NCBI RefSeq assembly: GCF_002079305.1
Contig: NZ_CP015039.1
Location: forward strand, 3,519,501-3,583,500
Origin: Rhodovulum sp. P5
Lineage (GTDB): Bacteria; Pseudomonadota; Alphaproteobacteria; Rhodobacterales; Rhodobacteraceae
Length of the DNA stretch: 64,000 bases
Reading direction: 5' to 3'
In this document: positions 9,813-21,167 of the stretch, in pieces
Layout: every line of letters begins with the position of its first letter
Position numbering within the stretch: the stretch's first letter is position 1
The notes under the pieces: model-generated
The model's database searches: none
The model's input: the letters and a program-made list of their open reading frames with translations, nothing else
Told to the model about the DNA's origin: nothing
Made by a program: the position numbers and the translations under genes

Positions 9813-10883
9813 ATGGGCACGGCGAACCTTCTCGAAATGGTGGACAAGCGGAATTCCGACAAGCAGAAGGCCCTCGACTCTGCGCTGGCGCAGATCGAGC
9901 GGCAGTTTGGCAAGGGCTCGATCATGAAGCTCGGCGCCGACAACCCGGTGGCAGAGATCGAGTCGACCTCGACGGGGTCCTTGGGCCTCGATATCGCGCT
10001 GGGGATCGGCGGGCTTCCGAAGGGCCGGATCGTGGAGATCTACGGGCCTGAAAGTTCCGGCAAGACGACGCTGACGCTGCATTGCGTGGCCGAGGAACAG
10101 AAGAAGGGCGGGGTCTGCGCCTTTGTCGATGCCGAACACGCGCTCGACCCGATCTACGCCAAGAAGCTGGGCGTCGATCTGGAAGAATTGCTGATCTCGC
10201 AGCCCGACACCGGCGAACAGGCGCTGGAAATCGTGGATACGCTGGTGCGCTCCGGCGCGGTCAGCATGGTCGTGGTCGACTCCGTCGCCGCGCTGACGCC
10301 CAAGTCGGAACTGGAAGGCGACATGGGCGATTCCAATGTCGGTGTGCAGGCCCGACTGATGAGCCAGGCGATGCGCAAGCTGACGGGCTCGATCAGCCGA
10401 TCCAACTGCATGGTGATCTTCATCAACCAGATCCGGATGAAGATCGGCGTCATGTTCGGTTCGCCCGAGACGACGACGGGTGGCAACGCGCTGAAATTCT
10501 ATTCGTCCGTCCGCCTCGACATCCGCCGCATCGGCGCCATCAAGGACCGGGATGAAGTGGTCGGTAATGCCACCCGCGTGAAGGTGGTCAAGAACAAGGT
10601 CGCGCCGCCCTTCAAGCAGGTGGAATTCGACATCATGTATGGTGAGGGGATTTCCAAGACCGGCGAACTGCTCGATCTTGGCGTCAAGGCCGGTGTCGTC
10701 GACAAGTCGGGTGCGTGGTTCTCCTATGGCGACGAACGCATCGGACAGGGGCGCGAGAACGCCAAGAATTTCCTGAAGGAACATGCCGAGATCGCGCTGG
10801 AGATCGAGGACAAGATTCGCGCCGCGCACGGCCTTGATTTCCACATGGGCGAGGACGGCGATGGCGAGGTGATGGAGGGCTGA
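9813..10883 (+). CDS. recA: Recombinase RecA
   Basis: RecA forms filaments on single-stranded DNA, drives strand exchange, and triggers LexA self-cleavage. The 356-residue length is standard. The N-terminal segment [18 protein letters not shown] is typical, the Walker A motif GPESSGKT is at residues 78-85, the MAW-like region [15 protein letters not shown] precedes the L2 loop ([12 protein letters not shown]), and the C-terminal tail is acidic. An open frame continues upstream to 9732, but the Shine-Dalgarno supports 9813. The gene is flanked by an SOS-type box and a strong terminator, so it is probably transcribed alone. Confidence 0.98.
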   Translation: MGTANLLEMVDKRNSDKQKALDSALAQIERQFGKGSIMKLGADNPVAEIESTSTGSLGLDIALGIGGLPKGRIVEIYGPESSGKTTLTLHCVAEEQKKGGVCAFVDAEHALDPIYAKKLGVDLEELLISQPDTGEQALEIVDTLVRSGAVSMVVVDSVAALTPKSELEGDMGDSNVGVQARLMSQAMRKLTGSISRSNCMVIFINQIRMKIGVMFGSPETTTGGNALKFYSSVRLDIRRIGAIKDRDEVVGNATRVKVVKNKVAPPFKQVEFDIMYGEGISKTGELLDLGVKAGVVDKSGAWFSYGDERIGQGRENAKNFLKEHAEIALEIEDKIRAAHGLDFHMGEDGDGEVMEG

Positions 10884-10902
10884 GAGGCCCGACCCCGTCA
10901 GC

Positions 10903-10933
10903 CGGGCCGGGCGCTCATGCCCGGCCCGTTTTC
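10903..10933 (+). terminator. Rho-independent terminator of recA
   Basis: A perfect 10-bp stem (CGGGCCGGGC / GCCCGGCCCG, 10903-10912 with 10919-10928) has a six-base loop and is followed by TTTTC. It lies 20 bp after the recA stop. Confidence 0.85.
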
Positions 10934-11011
10934 GTAGGGCATGGACAGGCCCCGCGCGCGGCGATACACCGAGCGGAAATACCAATCCGTGCCGCGAAAG
11001 ACCCGATCCAG

Positions 11012-13669
11012 ATGCCTAGCCTGAACGAAATCCGGTCCACCTTCCTCAGCTATTTTCAGCGTAACGGCCATCAGGTCGTGGACAGTTCCCCCCTTGTCCC
11101 GCGCAACGACCCCACGCTGATGTTCACGAACTCCGGCATGGTGCAGTTCAAGAACCTGTTCACCGGGGTGGAGACACGGGATTACAAGCGCGCGACGACC
11201 AGCCAGAAATGCGTGCGCGCGGGGGGCAAGCACAACGACCTCGACAATGTCGGTTACACGGCCCGGCACCACACGTTCTTCGAGATGCTGGGGAATTTCA
11301 GCTTCGGCGACTATTTCAAGGAACAGGCGATCCCCTTCGCATGGGAGTTGCTGACGAAAGACTTCGACATCCCCGCCGACAAGCTGCTGGTCACCGTTTA
11401 TCACACCGACGACGAGGCGGCCGACATCTGGAAGAAGGTTGCGGGCCTGCCCGACGACCGCATCATTCGCATCCCGACCTCCGACAATTTCTGGCAGATG
11501 GGCCCGACCGGCCCCTGTGGGCCCTGCACCGAGATCTTCTATGATCACGGCGATCACATCTGGGGCGGCCCGCCGGGTAGCCCCGAGGAAGACGGCGACC
11601 GGTTCATCGAGATCTGGAACCTCGTCTTCATGCAGAACGAGCAGTTCGAGGACGGCTCGATGCGGGCGCTCGACATGCAGTCGATCGATACCGGCATGGG
11701 GCTGGAGCGGATCGGCGCGTTGTTACAGGGCAAGCACGACAACTACGACACCGATCTGATGCGCGCGTTGATCGAGGCTTCGGCCAATGCGACTTCGACC
11801 GAGCCCGACGGGCCCGGCAACGTGCATCACCGGGTGATCGCGGATCACCTGCGCTCGACCTCCTTCCTCTTGGCCGATGGGGTGATGCCCTCCAATGACG
11901 GCCGCGGTTACGTGCTGCGCCGGATCATGCGGCGCGCGATGCGGCACGCGCATCTCTTGGGGGCCGCGGATCCGGTCATGCACCGGTTGGTGCCCGCGCT
12001 CGTCACGCAGATGGGGGCGGCCTACCCGGAACTGCGCCGTGCACAGGCGCTGATCGAAGAGACGCTGAAGCTGGAGGAAACCCGGTTCAAGCAGACGCTG
12101 GAACGCGGACTGCGCCTGCTGGACGAGGAACTGGCCAAGCTGCCGGAGGGGGCCGCCCTTCCCGGCGAGGCGGCGTTCAAGCTCTACGACACCTATGGCT
12201 TCCCGCTGGACCTGACCCAGGACGCCCTGCGGGAAAAGGGCCGCGCGGTCGATGTGGCCGGATTCGATACCGCCATGGCCGAGCAGAAGGCCAAGGCGCG
12301 GGCGTCCTGGTCCGGCTCGGGTGAGGCGAAAGAGGCCAAGGTCTGGTTCGAGGTCGCGGACCGGGTCGAGCCCACCGATTTCCTTGGCTACGACACCGAG
12401 GTGGCCGAGGGTGTCGTTCGGGCGCTGGTCGTGGACGGGGTCGAGGTAAAGGAAATCGCCGAAGGTGCCGAGGGCTGGATGGTGGTCAACCAGACGCCCT
12501 TCTATGCGGAATCCGGCGGTCAGGTCGGCGACACCGGCACCTATTTGAAACCCGAGGGTGCCGGGATGATCCTCGACACCCAGAAGATGCCCGGCGGGCT
12601 TTTCGCCCACAAGGTGCAGCCCGAGAAAGGGGCGCTCAGCCTCGGCGATCCGCTGGAACTGCGTGTCGACCATGCGCGGCGCTCGGCGATCCGGGCGAAC
12701 CATTCGGCAACGCACCTGCTGCACGAGGCGCTGCGCCAGACGTTGGGCGACCACGTGGCGCAGAAGGGGTCGCTGAACGCGCCGGACCGGCTGCGCTTTG
12801 ACTTCAGCCACGCCAAGGCGATGAGCGCCGAGGAACTGGCCAGCGTTGAATCCGACGTCAACGGCTTCATCCGCCAGAACAGCCCGGTCGAGACGCGGAT
12901 CATGACGCCCGACGACGCCCGCGCCATCGGTGCGCAGGCCTTGTTCGGAGAGAAATACGGCGACGAGGTGCGCGTCGTGTCCATGGGGCATGCGCCGACC
13001 GGCAAGGGGCATGAGGGCAACACCTGGTCGATCGAGCTGTGCGGCGGCACCCATGTGCGCCAGACCGGCGATATCGGCCTGTGCGTCGTGCTGGGCGACA
13101 GCGCGTCCAGCGCAGGCGTGCGCCGGATCGAGGCGCTGACCGGGCAAGCGGCGCTGGATCACCTGATTGCACAGCAGAACCGGCTGGCCGAGGTAGCCGA
13201 AGTTCTGCGCGCACAACCCGCCGATGTGGTGGCAAGGGTCAAGGCGCTGGTCGAGGATCGCCGCGCGCTGGAGAACGAGGTGGCGACCTTGCGGCGCGAC
13301 CTGGCACTGGCCGGGCCGGGGGGCGCAGCCCCCGAAGCGCGCGAGGTTGGCGGTGTACCGTTCTTTGCACAGGTCTTGACGGGTGTGTCCGGCAAGGACC
13401 TGCCGCCGCTGATCGATGAACACAAGGCGCGGCTGGGCTCTGGCGCGGTGCTGCTGATCGCCGATGCGGGCGGCAAGGCGGCGGTTGCCGCGGGTGTGAC
13501 CGATGATTTGACCGGAAAGGTGTCGGCCGTCGATCTGGTCAAGGCGGCGGTCGCGGAACTGGGCGGCAAGGGCGGCGGTGGCCGGCCTGACATGGCCCAG
13601 GGCGGCGGCAAGGACGCCGCGAACGCAGAGGCCGCGATCAAGGCGGCCGAAGCCGTGCTGGAGGGATAG
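11012..13669 (+). CDS. alaS: Alanyl-tRNA synthetase
   Basis: AlaS charges tRNA-Ala and edits mischarged Ser/Gly. The 885-residue length and domain order are standard. The N-terminal class II catalytic core begins with the typical [13 protein letters not shown] and contains [11 protein letters not shown]. The editing domain carries zinc-binding residues in [12 protein letters not shown] and [12 protein letters not shown]-terminal DHHA1/C-Ala region ends in a Gly-rich [18 protein letters not shown] segment. It is separated from recA by a terminator and runs directly into the DUF1330 gene (stop TAG at 13667-13669, next ATG at 13670), so the two are likely translated together. Confidence 0.97.
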   Translation: MPSLNEIRSTFLSYFQRNGHQVVDSSPLVPRNDPTLMFTNSGMVQFKNLFTGVETRDYKRATTSQKCVRAGGKHNDLDNVGYTARHHTFFEMLGNFSFGDYFKEQAIPFAWELLTKDFDIPADKLLVTVYHTDDEAADIWKKVAGLPDDRIIRIPTSDNFWQMGPTGPCGPCTEIFYDHGDHIWGGPPGSPEEDGDRFIEIWNLVFMQNEQFEDGSMRALDMQSIDTGMGLERIGALLQGKHDNYDTDLMRALIEASANATSTEPDGPGNVHHRVIADHLRSTSFLLADGVMPSNDGRGYVLRRIMRRAMRHAHLLGAADPVMHRLVPALVTQMGAAYPELRRAQALIEETLKLEETRFKQTLERGLRLLDEELAKLPEGAALPGEAAFKLYDTYGFPLDLTQDALREKGRAVDVAGFDTAMAEQKAKARASWSGSGEAKEAKVWFEVADRVEPTDFLGYDTEVAEGVVRALVVDGVEVKEIAEGAEGWMVVNQTPFYAESGGQVGDTGTYLKPEGAGMILDTQKMPGGLFAHKVQPEKGALSLGDPLELRVDHARRSAIRANHSATHLLHEALRQTLGDHVAQKGSLNAPDRLRFDFSHAKAMSAEELASVESDVNGFIRQNSPVETRIMTPDDARAIGAQALFGEKYGDEVRVVSMGHAPTGKGHEGNTWSIELCGGTHVRQTGDIGLCVVLGDSASSAGVRRIEALTGQAALDHLIAQQNRLAEVAEVLRAQPADVVARVKALVEDRRALENEVATLRRDLALAGPGGAAPEAREVGGVPFFAQVLTGVSGKDLPPLIDEHKARLGSGAVLLIADAGGKAAVAAGVTDDLTGKVSAVDLVKAAVAELGGKGGGGRPDMAQGGGKDAANAEAAIKAAEAVLEG

Positions 13670-13957
13670 ATGGGCGCGCTCTGGATCGCACATGTGACCG
13701 TCACCGATGCCGAGGCCTATGGAAAATATGCCGAGCTTGCGGGACCGGCCATTGCAAAGCATGGCGGTGAATTCATCGCCCGCGGCGGCCGGTTTGTTCA
13801 GCTTGAAGGCAAGGAACGCCCGCGCAACGTCGTGGCCCGCTTTCCCTCGGTCGAGGCGGCCGTCGACTGCTACAACAGCCCCGACTATCAGGCTGCGCTT
13901 GATCACGCGCGGGGCGCGTCGGAACGGGAATTGATGGTGGTCGAGACCAGCGACTGA
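13670..13957 (+). CDS. DUF1330-family small protein
   Basis: The 95-residue protein matches DUF1330, a dimeric ferredoxin-like-fold family. The pattern LWIAHVTVTDAEAYGKYAE at the start, the central ARGGRFVQLEG, and NVVARFPSVEAAVDCYNSPDYQ are characteristic. Members resemble stress-responsive A/B barrel proteins, and no reaction is established for most. Its ATG abuts the alaS stop codon, which suggests an operon by position rather than by function. Confidence 0.85.
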   Translation: MGALWIAHVTVTDAEAYGKYAELAGPAIAKHGGEFIARGGRFVQLEGKERPRNVVARFPSVEAAVDCYNSPDYQAALDHARGASERELMVVETSD

Positions 13958-14028
13958 CGCGCAATCGTCTCAGGCGCGCCGTCTTTTGCTCGGATCGAGC
14001 CCCCGGTCTTCTTCTTGGTCCAAATACC

Positions 14029-14078
14029 CAAAGCGCCGAAGGCGCATACGGCCCCCACCGGGGGGCCGTTTCGCATTT
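14029..14078. terminator. Terminator between convergent alaS-DUF1330 and typA
   Basis: Two hairpins are adjacent: GCGCC-GAA-GGCGC near 14033-14045, and CGGCCCCC/GGGGGCCG at 14049-14056 with 14061-14068, followed by TTTCGCATTTG. The site serves the plus-strand genes and may act in both directions, since typA converges on it. Confidence 0.7.
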
Positions 14079-14087
14079 GTGATACTG

Positions 14088-15908
14088 TCAGCTTGCCGCG
14101 CGGGCCTGCCGCTTACGCTCATGCGGGTCGAGGAAGCGCTTGCGCAGGCGCACGGCGTTCGGCGTGACCTCCACCAGTTCATCGTCGTCGATATAGGCGA
14201 TGGCCTCTTCAAGGCTCATCTTGATCGGCGGGGTCAGGGTGACCGCATCGTCCTTGCCCGAGGCACGGACGTTGGTCAGCTTCTTGCCCTTCAGCGGGTT
14301 CACTTCCAGGTCGTTGTCGCGGGAATGTTCGCCGATGATCATGCCCTGATAAACCGCCTCCTGCGCGCCGATGAAAAGCCGCCCGCGATCTTCGAGGTTG
14401 AACAGCGCATAGGCGACCGAGGTGCCATCTTCCATCGAGATCAGCACGCCCGCGCGGCGGCCCGGGATCGGTCCCTTGTAGGGCGTCCAGCCGTGGAAGA
14501 CGCGGTTCAGCACGCCGGTGCCGCGGGTATCGGTCAGGAACTCGCCATGATAGCCGATCAGGCCGCGTGACGGCACATGGGCGATGATCCGGGTCTTGCC
14601 GGCGCCGGCGGGCCGCATCTCGACCATCTCGCCGCGCCGGGCGCCGGTGATCTTTTCGATCACCACGCCGGAATAGTCGTCATCGACGTCGATCGTCACC
14701 TCTTCGACCGGTTCCAGCCGCTGGCCGTTTTCTTCGCGCATCAGGACCTGCGGGCGGGAGATCGACAGCTCGAACCCTTCTCGGCGCATGTTCTCGATCA
14801 AAACGCCCATCTGCAGTTCGCCGCGGCCTGCGACCTCGAACGCCTCGCCGCCGGGGGTATCGGTCACGCGGATGGCCACGTTCGATTCCGCCTCTTTCAT
14901 CAGGCGGTCCCGGATGACGCGGGACTGCACCTTCTTGCCGTCGCGGCCGGCAAGGGGGCTGTCGTTGATGCCGAAGGTCACGGTGATCGTCGGCGGGTCG
15001 ATGGGTTGCGCGGGCAGGGGGGTGGAAACGGCAGGCGCGCACAGGGTGTCGGCCACCGTGGCCTTTGTCATGCCGGCAAGCGAGACGATGTCGCCGGCTT
15101 CGCCCTCGTCGATGGGTTGTTGCGACAGACCGCGGAAGGCCAGCACCTTGGACACGCGAAAGCTCTCGACCTGCTCGCCTTCGCGCGACAGGGCCTTGAC
15201 GGTGTCGCCGGGTTTGACGCGACCGGTCTCGATCCGGCCGGTCAGGATACGGCCGATGAACGGGTCGGCGCCCAGCGTGGTGGCCAGCATGGTGAAGGGT
15301 TCATCGGCATGGTCGAGTTGTTTGGGGGCGGGCACATGCTCTAGGATCAGGTCGAACAGGGCGTGCAGGTCCTTGCGCGGCCCGTCGAGGCTGTGATCTG
15401 CCCAGCCGGACCGGCCCGAGGCGTACATGTGCGGGAAGTCCAGTTGTTCGTCATTGGCGCCGAGGTTCGCGAAGAGGTCGAACACCTCGTCCAGGGCCCG
15501 GTCGGGCTCGGCGTCGGGCTTGTCGACCTTGTTCAGCACCACGATAGGGCGCAGGCCCAGCGCCAACGCCTTTGACGTTACGAACTTCGTTTGGGGCATC
15601 GGGCCTTCGGCCGCGTCGACCAGCAGCACGACGCCGTCGACCATGCTGAGAATCCGTTCGACCTCTCCGCCAAAATCGGCGTGGCCGGGGGTGTCGACGA
15701 TGTTCACCCGGTGCCCGTCCCATTCGACGCTGGTCGCCTTGGCAAGAATCGTGATCCCGCGTTCGCGTTCAAGATCGTTGGAGTCCATGGCACGTTCCGC
15801 CACCGCCTGGTTTTCGCGGAAAGCGCCGGATTGCTTGAGAAGCTGGTCGACAAGGGTCGTCTTGCCGTGGTCGACATGCGCGATGATCGCGATGTTGCGA
15901 AGGTCCAT
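14088..15908 (-). CDS. typA: Ribosome-associated GTPase TypA/BipA
   Basis: TypA (BipA) is a translational GTPase of the EF-G family that helps 50S assembly and stress adaptation. The 606-residue length is normal. The G1 motif [10 protein letters not shown] is near the N-terminus, G2/switch I includes RGITILAK, G3 is DTPGHADF, and G4 is NKVDKPDA. Elongation-factor domain II and the BipA-specific C-terminal region follow. It is a single gene on the minus strand, with a short leader to 15908. Confidence 0.96.
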   Translation of the reverse strand: MDLRNIAIIAHVDHGKTTLVDQLLKQSGAFRENQAVAERAMDSNDLERERGITILAKATSVEWDGHRVNIVDTPGHADFGGEVERILSMVDGVVLLVDAAEGPMPQTKFVTSKALALGLRPIVVLNKVDKPDAEPDRALDEVFDLFANLGANDEQLDFPHMYASGRSGWADHSLDGPRKDLHALFDLILEHVPAPKQLDHADEPFTMLATTLGADPFIGRILTGRIETGRVKPGDTVKALSREGEQVESFRVSKVLAFRGLSQQPIDEGEAGDIVSLAGMTKATVADTLCAPAVSTPLPAQPIDPPTITVTFGINDSPLAGRDGKKVQSRVIRDRLMKEAESNVAIRVTDTPGGEAFEVAGRGELQMGVLIENMRREGFELSISRPQVLMREENGQRLEPVEEVTIDVDDDYSGVVIEKITGARRGEMVEMRPAGAGKTRIIAHVPSRGLIGYHGEFLTDTRGTGVLNRVFHGWTPYKGPIPGRRAGVLISMEDGTSVAYALFNLEDRGRLFIGAQEAVYQGMIIGEHSRDNDLEVNPLKGKKLTNVRASGKDDAVTLTPPIKMSLEEAIAYIDDDELVEVTPNAVRLRKRFLDPHERKRQARAAS

Positions 15909-15978
15909 GAGGTAAAGCCTGCTGTTCGGGGTTGGCCTGCCGATAGTGGCTTTTCCCCCGAAAAGCCAGCGGGAATAC

Positions 15979-16314
15979 TCAATGCGTCGTGGTTTTCGAA
16001 AACAGATGGATCACGGCGATCCCGGCGACGATCAGCCCCATGCCGACGAAGCCGGCGAGATCGATCCGCTGCCCGAAGACCCACCAGCCGATGGCGGCAA
16101 TCAGAATGATCCCCAGAGCCGACCAGATCGCATAGGCGATGCCCACGGGGATGAATTTGAGCGCGACGGCGAGGAAGTAGAACGACAGGGCATAGGCGAC
16201 GACGACGATGGTCGAGGGAACGAGTTTTGTGAATTGCTGGCTGGCCTGCAGGGCCGTGGTGCCGATGGTTTCGGTCAGGATGGCCAGGAACAGAAAGATA
16301 TAGGCTTTGGGCAT
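15979..16314 (-). CDS. SMR-family small multidrug transporter
   Basis: The 111-residue protein has four membrane helices and the family's key glutamate, Glu15, in helix 1 (FLAILTETIGTTAL), which in EmrE binds proton and drug. Helix 3 contains GIAYAIWSALGIILI, typical of the proton-coupled exporter branch. SMR proteins work as antiparallel or paired dimers in the inner membrane. It starts about 10 bp after the stop of the YitT-like gene on the same strand, so they probably form an operon. The substrate (quaternary amine, guanidinium or other) cannot be told. Confidence 0.88.
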   Translation of the reverse strand: MPKAYIFLFLAILTETIGTTALQASQQFTKLVPSTIVVVAYALSFYFLAVALKFIPVGIAYAIWSALGIILIAAIGWWVFGQRIDLAGFVGMGLIVAGIAVIHLFSKTTTH

Positions 16315-16324
16315 GACCGGTCCT

Positions 16325-16939
16325 TCAGCGCGCGATATACCGGTCGCGCCGATGATTGGTGGCGATGATCACGTTCAGAACCCCGGCCCCGACAAGTGAG
16401 TAGAGCACGGTCAACGGATCGATCACCGCAAAGGCCAGCGCAAAGACCACGGCGTCGAAGGCCAGTTGCACCCAGCCCGCGCGGATACCTCGCGTGTCCT
16501 GCAGCCAGAAGGCCACAATACCCACGCCACCAAGGCTTGCCCCGTGGCGGAAAAGCGCCAGAAGGCCCGCGCCCGCCGTCACCCCCGCAAGTATCGCGGC
16601 GGCCAGCGGATGGATGCGGTCGAAGCTGAGCACCAGCGGCATCAGTTCGGTGAAGGTTGCAAGCAGCGCAACCGCCGAGAAGGTCTTGAGCGTGAAGGCC
16701 CATCCCACCCGGCGCACCGCCAGCCAGTAGAAGGGCAGGTTCAGGGTAAAGAAGATCGGTCCGAAGCCGATCCCGGTTGCGTAGGCCCCCACCAGCGACA
16801 GCCCCGCGATCTGCCCGGTGACCAGCCCCGCCGATTTCAGCAGACCGACGGACAGGGCGACCAACAGCGTACCCACAAGAAGGCCCTGGATATCCTCCAG
16901 CAGCGTGTGGCGTTGTTGGGTGTCGGAGTCGGACGGCAT
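16325..16939 (-). CDS. YitT-family membrane protein
   Basis: The 204-residue protein has five to six predicted membrane helices and matches the YitT/DUF161 family (GLLVGTLLVALSVGLLKSAG, GGVGIVAFWLQDTRGIRAG). The family has no settled biochemical role. The same frame stays open further upstream, but that part is a shadow of icd. The ATG at 16939 directly precedes a polar leader (MPSDSDTQQRHTLLED) and is the natural start. It is co-oriented with the SMR gene. Confidence 0.8.
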   Translation of the reverse strand: MPSDSDTQQRHTLLEDIQGLLVGTLLVALSVGLLKSAGLVTGQIAGLSLVGAYATGIGFGPIFFTLNLPFYWLAVRRVGWAFTLKTFSAVALLATFTELMPLVLSFDRIHPLAAAILAGVTAGAGLLALFRHGASLGGVGIVAFWLQDTRGIRAGWVQLAFDAVVFALAFAVIDPLTVLYSLVGAGVLNVIIATNHRRDRYIAR

Positions 16940-16984
16940 GCACGTGGCATGGCGCGCGGTGTCGGTCTTGTCCAGTCTTCGAAA

Positions 16985-17016
16985 CGAAAAAGGGCCGGCA
17001 TCGCTGCCAGCCCTTA
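16985..17016 (-). terminator. Rho-independent terminator of icd
   Basis: On the minus strand an 11-bp stem with one mismatch (AAGGGCTGGCA / TGCCGGCCCTT, loop GCGA) is followed by TTTTTCG. It lies about 25 bp after the icd stop and isolates icd from the YitT-like gene. Confidence 0.8.
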
Positions 17017-17040
17017 TGGTTCGGTCGATAACCGGGCGGG

Positions 17041-18255
17041 TTAGCCCGCCAGTGCCTTGTTCAGGTTCTCGTCGACCTTTTCGAGGAAGCCCATCGTCGT
17101 CAGCCATTTCTGATTGGGCCCGACCAGAAGCGCGAGGTCCTTGGTCATGGATCCCGACTCCACGGTCGCGACCACGACCTTTTCCAGCGTTTCGGCGAAA
17201 TGCTTGAGCTGGTCGTTGCCGTCCAGTTTCGCGCGGTGCTTCAGGCCCCCGGTCCAGGCGAAGATCGAGGCGATGGAGTTGGTCGAGGTCGCCTCCCCCT
17301 TCTGGTGCTGGCGGTAATGGCGGGTGACGGTGCCGTGGGCGGCCTCGGCCTCCACGATCTTGCCGTCCGGCGTCATCAGTTGGCTGGTCATCAGGCCGAG
17401 CGAGCCGAAGCCTTGCGCCACGGTGTCCGACTGCACGTCGCCGTCGTAGTTCTTGCACGCCCAGACAAAGCCGCCGTTCCATTTCATCGCGCAGGCGACC
17501 ATGTCGTCGATCAGGCGGTGTTCGTAGGTGATGCCGGCTTCCTTGAACTTGTCCGCGAATTCCTCGTCAAACACTTTCTGGAACAGGATCATGAACTGGC
17601 CATCATACTGCTTCAGGATCGTGTTCTTGGTCGACAGGTACAGCGGCCAGCCCATCGACAGCGCATAGTTCATCGAGGCCCGGGCGAAGTCCTTGATCGA
17701 CTCGTCAAGGTTGTACATGCCCATGTAGATGCCCGAGGACGGGGCCTTGAAGACCTCTTCCTCGATCACGGTGCCGTCCTCGCCGACGAATTTCATCGAC
17801 AGCGTGCCCGGGCCGGGGAACTTCATGTCCGTCGCGCGGTACTGGTCGCCAAAGGCATGACGGCCTATCACGATGGGTTTCGTCCAGCCGGGAACAAGCC
17901 GGGGGACGTTGTTGCAGATGATCGGGGCGCGGAACACCACGCCACCCAGGATGTTGCGGATCGTGCCGTTGGGGCTGCGCCACATCTTCTTGAGACCGAA
18001 TTCCTCGACCCGCGCCTCGTCCGGCGTGATGGTGGCACATTTCACGCCAACGCCGACTTCCTTGATCTTGTTGGCGGCGTCGATGGTGATCTGGTCGTCG
18101 GTCCGGTCGCGCTCTTCGATCCCCAGATCGTAGTAGAGCAGGTCCACGTCGAGATAGGGCAGGATCAGCTTCTTCTTGATGAAGTCCCAGATGATCCGGG
18201 TCATTTCATCGCCGTCGAGTTCGACGACCGGGTTGTCGACTTTGATCTTCGTCAT
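17041..18255 (-). CDS. icd: NADP-dependent isocitrate dehydrogenase
   Basis: This TCA-cycle enzyme converts isocitrate to 2-oxoglutarate and CO2 with NADP+. The 404-residue protein is of the eukaryote-like dimeric type common in alphaproteobacteria. The N-terminus [18 protein letters not shown] is diagnostic, followed by the substrate loop around [11 protein letters not shown], the metal-binding [10 protein letters not shown], and the NADP site near [11 protein letters not shown]. The gene has its own terminator and a 200-bp upstream region shared divergently with the small gene at 18468. Confidence 0.97.
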   Translation of the reverse strand: MTKIKVDNPVVELDGDEMTRIIWDFIKKKLILPYLDVDLLYYDLGIEERDRTDDQITIDAANKIKEVGVGVKCATITPDEARVEEFGLKKMWRSPNGTIRNILGGVVFRAPIICNNVPRLVPGWTKPIVIGRHAFGDQYRATDMKFPGPGTLSMKFVGEDGTVIEEEVFKAPSSGIYMGMYNLDESIKDFARASMNYALSMGWPLYLSTKNTILKQYDGQFMILFQKVFDEEFADKFKEAGITYEHRLIDDMVACAMKWNGGFVWACKNYDGDVQSDTVAQGFGSLGLMTSQLMTPDGKIVEAEAAHGTVTRHYRQHQKGEATSTNSIASIFAWTGGLKHRAKLDGNDQLKHFAETLEKVVVATVESGSMTKDLALLVGPNQKWLTTMGFLEKVDENLNKALAG

Positions 18256-18467
18256 GGGCCCCTCGTTCTTCCTTCAGGATTCGTTCCAGCGGCGTGATAG
18301 CGCAAAGCGCGGGGCGGGAAAAGATGGTATGCAAAGGTATACGTCGGTAGACCGGATTTTTTGCCGCCGGGTCACCAAGACAATTCGAGCCAGTATTTCC
18401 ATAGACCGGAGGCGGCAAACCAGTCGGCATCAAGGATTTGGAAATAAAGTCGATCCAAATTCCTTGC

Positions 18468-18788
18468 ATGAAAAACGTACGGCTTGGAGACACTGTTCTG
18501 CTTGTGGTGACGCTTTGCCTGACCGCTTTGACGGTGCCCGTGACATTGCTCATGGCAGGACCGGCCAAGGTTGGGCGTCCCGCCCTTGTCGTCGCAGCCC
18601 CATGGGGCGGCGGCGCCGCGGCGGTGATTGCGGACGCCGGTGGGCAGGAAGTGGGCCCATATATCGCCCCGATGGCCCGGTTCGCTGTCTTCACCGCTCC
18701 GGACAGGGCCGTGCAGGCTGGCGCGTGGGCCGTGCTGGATGCCGATGCGTTGCTGACACTCTGCGGTTTCGAGAGGGAACCAGTATGA
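18468..18788 (+). CDS. Small membrane protein paired with a chemoreceptor
   Basis: The 106-residue product (from ATG 18468) has one N-terminal hydrophobic span ([21 protein letters not shown]), followed by a Gly/Ala-rich, probably periplasmic, domain with no motif I recognise. Its stop codon overlaps the ATG of the chemoreceptor gene by four bases, a sign of translational coupling. It could be an accessory sensor or signal-modulating partner of that receptor; this rests only on position. An in-frame start at 18438 would add ten residues. Confidence 0.55.
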   Translation: MKNVRLGDTVLLVVTLCLTALTVPVTLLMAGPAKVGRPALVVAAPWGGGAAAVIADAGGQEVGPYIAPMARFAVFTAPDRAVQAGAWAVLDADALLTLCGFEREPV

Positions 18789-20329
18789 CACCCGATGATC
18801 TGCTTTCCGAACATGGCCACAGCAAGCTGGCCGCCTGGGCCCTTGTTGCAATGGCACCGCTGCCGGTTGCGGCCGGTTGGCTGGCGGGCAACGCGATCCT
18901 TCCGCTTCTGGTGCTGTCGGGTCTTCTCGCGGGTATCGGGATCGTTGCCCGCACCACGGAGAACGCCTATCGCCATCACATCATCGGAACGGCCCTGATC
19001 GGGCAATCGGCGCTTTTCACGGCGTCCCTTGCAGGCCATCCGTGGCAGATCGACACCCATATGATGTTCTTCGCCATATTGGCGGTGGTCTCGACAATGC
19101 GATGCGTGACGGCCCTCATCCTCGCCTGTGCGGCGACCGCGGTGCATCACCTGTCCCTCAGCTTTCTGATGCCCGCGCTGGTGTATCCGTCGGCCGATCT
19201 GATGGCCAACTTGGAGCGGACGGCGCTGCACGGCTCGATCGTCGTCATGGAAGGTGCGATCCTCACCCTGTCCATGCTGCAGGCGCAGCGGCAGCGGGAA
19301 GCCATTCTCGTCCAACGGGAGCAGGCGCATGACCTTGCGGCCGAGGCACGTATGGCGAAGGAGGCCTCTGAACAGGCCGGGGCCGATACGGCCGGGGTTG
19401 TCGAGGCGTTGAGTTCCTCGCTGGAGCGTTTGGCGCGCGGGGATCTGAATTGCAGTATCAATGTTCCGTTCCCCGAGGCGCATGATCGTCTGAGAACCGA
19501 CTTCAATCGCGCGATGTCGATGCTTGGCCAGTCGCTAAGCGGTTCGGTAAGCGCGGCCGGTGATTTCGGCCGGGAAGCGACGGCGATTGCCGCCGCCGCG
19601 GGCGACGTGTCGTTGCGGGTCGAAGGACAGGCACATGATGTCACCGAAGTTGCCAGCGCGCTGCGCGATCTGACGACCTCTCTGAAAGAGACGGCGGCAG
19701 GGATCAGCGAGGTCAGCGACAGCACGAGTGCCGCGAATGACGATGCGCAGGAAGCAACCGGTGTGGTCAACAATGCCATCGACGCGATGACCCTGATCGA
19801 GAGCAGCTCCAAGGAGATCTCGTCGATCATCGCGCTGATCGAGGACATCACGTTCCAGACCAACCTGCTGGCGCTGAATGCCGGGGTGGAGGCCGCGCGT
19901 GCCGGCGAGGCGGGCAAGGGATTTGCGGTCGTCGCGTCCGAGGTGCGTGCCCTGGCGCAAAGCACCGGCACCGCGGCCAACGATATCAAGAGCCTGATCG
20001 GAAAATCGACCGATCACGTGTCGCAAGGCTCGGACCTCGTGGCCAAGGTCGGAAAAGCGCTGGAAGGTATTCGTGGCCGGCTTGAACAGGCCAGTGGCCG
20101 GGCGACGACGATCAGTCAGTGCGCGCGTACGCATGCCGAGGCATTGTCGGAGATGAACACCGCCGTGAACCGGATCGACGAAGCCGTCCACGCCAACGCC
20201 GCGCTGGCCGAAGAAATGTCGGCCATGGGGGCACGCGTCTCTGACGGGGCCGACCGGCTCAACATGTCGCTGGCGGCATTCTCGGCGCCGTCGCACGACG
20301 CCGACATCCGGCCGAAAGCGGTTGCCTGA
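18785..20329 (+). CDS. Methyl-accepting chemotaxis protein with multi-span sensor
   Basis: The 514-residue receptor starts with about six membrane helices (residues 15-165) instead of the usual two-span periplasmic loop. A HAMP-like segment ([17 protein letters not shown]) and a cytoplasmic signalling coiled coil follow. The hairpin tip reads [18 protein letters not shown], followed by [16 protein letters not shown], the region that binds CheA and CheW. The membrane-embedded sensor suggests detection of membrane state or a lipophilic or gaseous cue, but the ligand is unknown. No che genes lie nearby. The start at 18785 is chosen because it overlaps the upstream stop in an ATGA arrangement. 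Confidence 0.88.
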   Translation: MTPDDLLSEHGHSKLAAWALVAMAPLPVAAGWLAGNAILPLLVLSGLLAGIGIVARTTENAYRHHIIGTALIGQSALFTASLAGHPWQIDTHMMFFAILAVVSTMRCVTALILACAATAVHHLSLSFLMPALVYPSADLMANLERTALHGSIVVMEGAILTLSMLQAQRQREAILVQREQAHDLAAEARMAKEASEQAGADTAGVVEALSSSLERLARGDLNCSINVPFPEAHDRLRTDFNRAMSMLGQSLSGSVSAAGDFGREATAIAAAAGDVSLRVEGQAHDVTEVASALRDLTTSLKETAAGISEVSDSTSAANDDAQEATGVVNNAIDAMTLIESSSKEISSIIALIEDITFQTNLLALNAGVEAARAGEAGKGFAVVASEVRALAQSTGTAANDIKSLIGKSTDHVSQGSDLVAKVGKALEGIRGRLEQASGRATTISQCARTHAEALSEMNTAVNRIDEAVHANAALAEEMSAMGARVSDGADRLNMSLAAFSAPSHDADIRPKAVA

Positions 20330-20361
20330 CAGGCATTCTGCCCAAGGCAATCCGGCTGCGC

Positions 20362-21015
20362 TTACCGCGTCCCCTCGGTCAAACGGCGTTTGACATAGTC
20401 CGTCACGTTGCCAATCATCGCGTCCATGTGCGGATCCTGGAAGAAGTGATCTGCACCTTCGATCTGGGTGTGGGTGATCGTGATCCCCTTCTGCTCGTGC
20501 AGTTTGTCGACGAGTGAGACCGTGTCGGCCGGAGGTGCGACCCGGTCGGCGGTCCCGTTGATGACAAGGCCGGAACTGGGGCAAGGGGCGAGGAATGAGA
20601 AGTCGTACATGTTCGCCGGCGGTGCAACGGACACGAAGCCGGTAATCTCGGGCCGGCGCATCAGCAACTGCATGCCGATCCACGCCCCGAACGAGAACCC
20701 GGCCACCCAGCAATGCTTGGCATTCTGGTTCATCGATTGCAGGTAATCGAGCGCCGCGGCGGCATCGCTGAGTTCGCCGATGCCCTGATCGTATTCGCCC
20801 TGGCTGCGGCCGACGCCCCGGAAATTGAAGCGCAGAACGGTGAAGCCCATGTTGAAGAAGGCGTAGTGCAGATTGTACACGACGCGATTGTTCATAGTGC
20901 CCCCGAATTGCGGATGGGGATGCAGCACGATCGCGATGGGCGCGTCCTTGTCTTTCTGCGGGTGGTAGCGGCCTTCCAATCGTCCTTCGGGACCGGGGAA
21001 GATAACCTCGGGCAT
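20362..21015 (-). CDS. Alpha/beta hydrolase
   Basis: The roughly 217-residue protein matches the dienelactone-hydrolase-like or 'acyl-CoA:diacylglycerol acyltransferase-like' alpha/beta hydrolases found across proteobacteria. The oxyanion region HPHPQFGGTMNN precedes the nucleophile elbow GFSFGAW, whose serine is the nucleophile. GTADRV supplies the acid Asp, and GADHFF supplies the His. The substrate is unknown. ATG 21015 is preferred over the in-frame GTG at 21030. The gene converges on the chemoreceptor and is divergent from the iscR-suf operon. Confidence 0.82.
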   Translation of the reverse strand: MPEVIFPGPEGRLEGRYHPQKDKDAPIAIVLHPHPQFGGTMNNRVVYNLHYAFFNMGFTVLRFNFRGVGRSQGEYDQGIGELSDAAAALDYLQSMNQNAKHCWVAGFSFGAWIGMQLLMRRPEITGFVSVAPPANMYDFSFLAPCPSSGLVINGTADRVAPPADTVSLVDKLHEQKGITITHTQIEGADHFFQDPHMDAMIGNVTDYVKRRLTEGTR

Positions 21016-21167
21016 TCGTAATGGTCTCACTTGCGGTGCGCGCGCGTTTTCTTGACGAAGGCGGGCGGGCTACATAAGGACTGGCAGAAGCCCGACAGGA
21101 TCGGGCAGGGTGTCCCCGGAGGTAATGACCGGGCGAGGCAACGTCAACCATTTGCACGGGGGGTGCC

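Noticed and set aside
9771..10985. Long antisense frames over recA, alaS, cckA, trbE and other core genes
   Set aside because: All coincide with well-supported genes on the other strand and give biased, domain-free proteins; they are composition shadows.
18335..18352. GGTAT repeats between icd and the small membrane gene as an operator
   Set aside because: The repeat is short and imperfect, and no known regulator site matches it.
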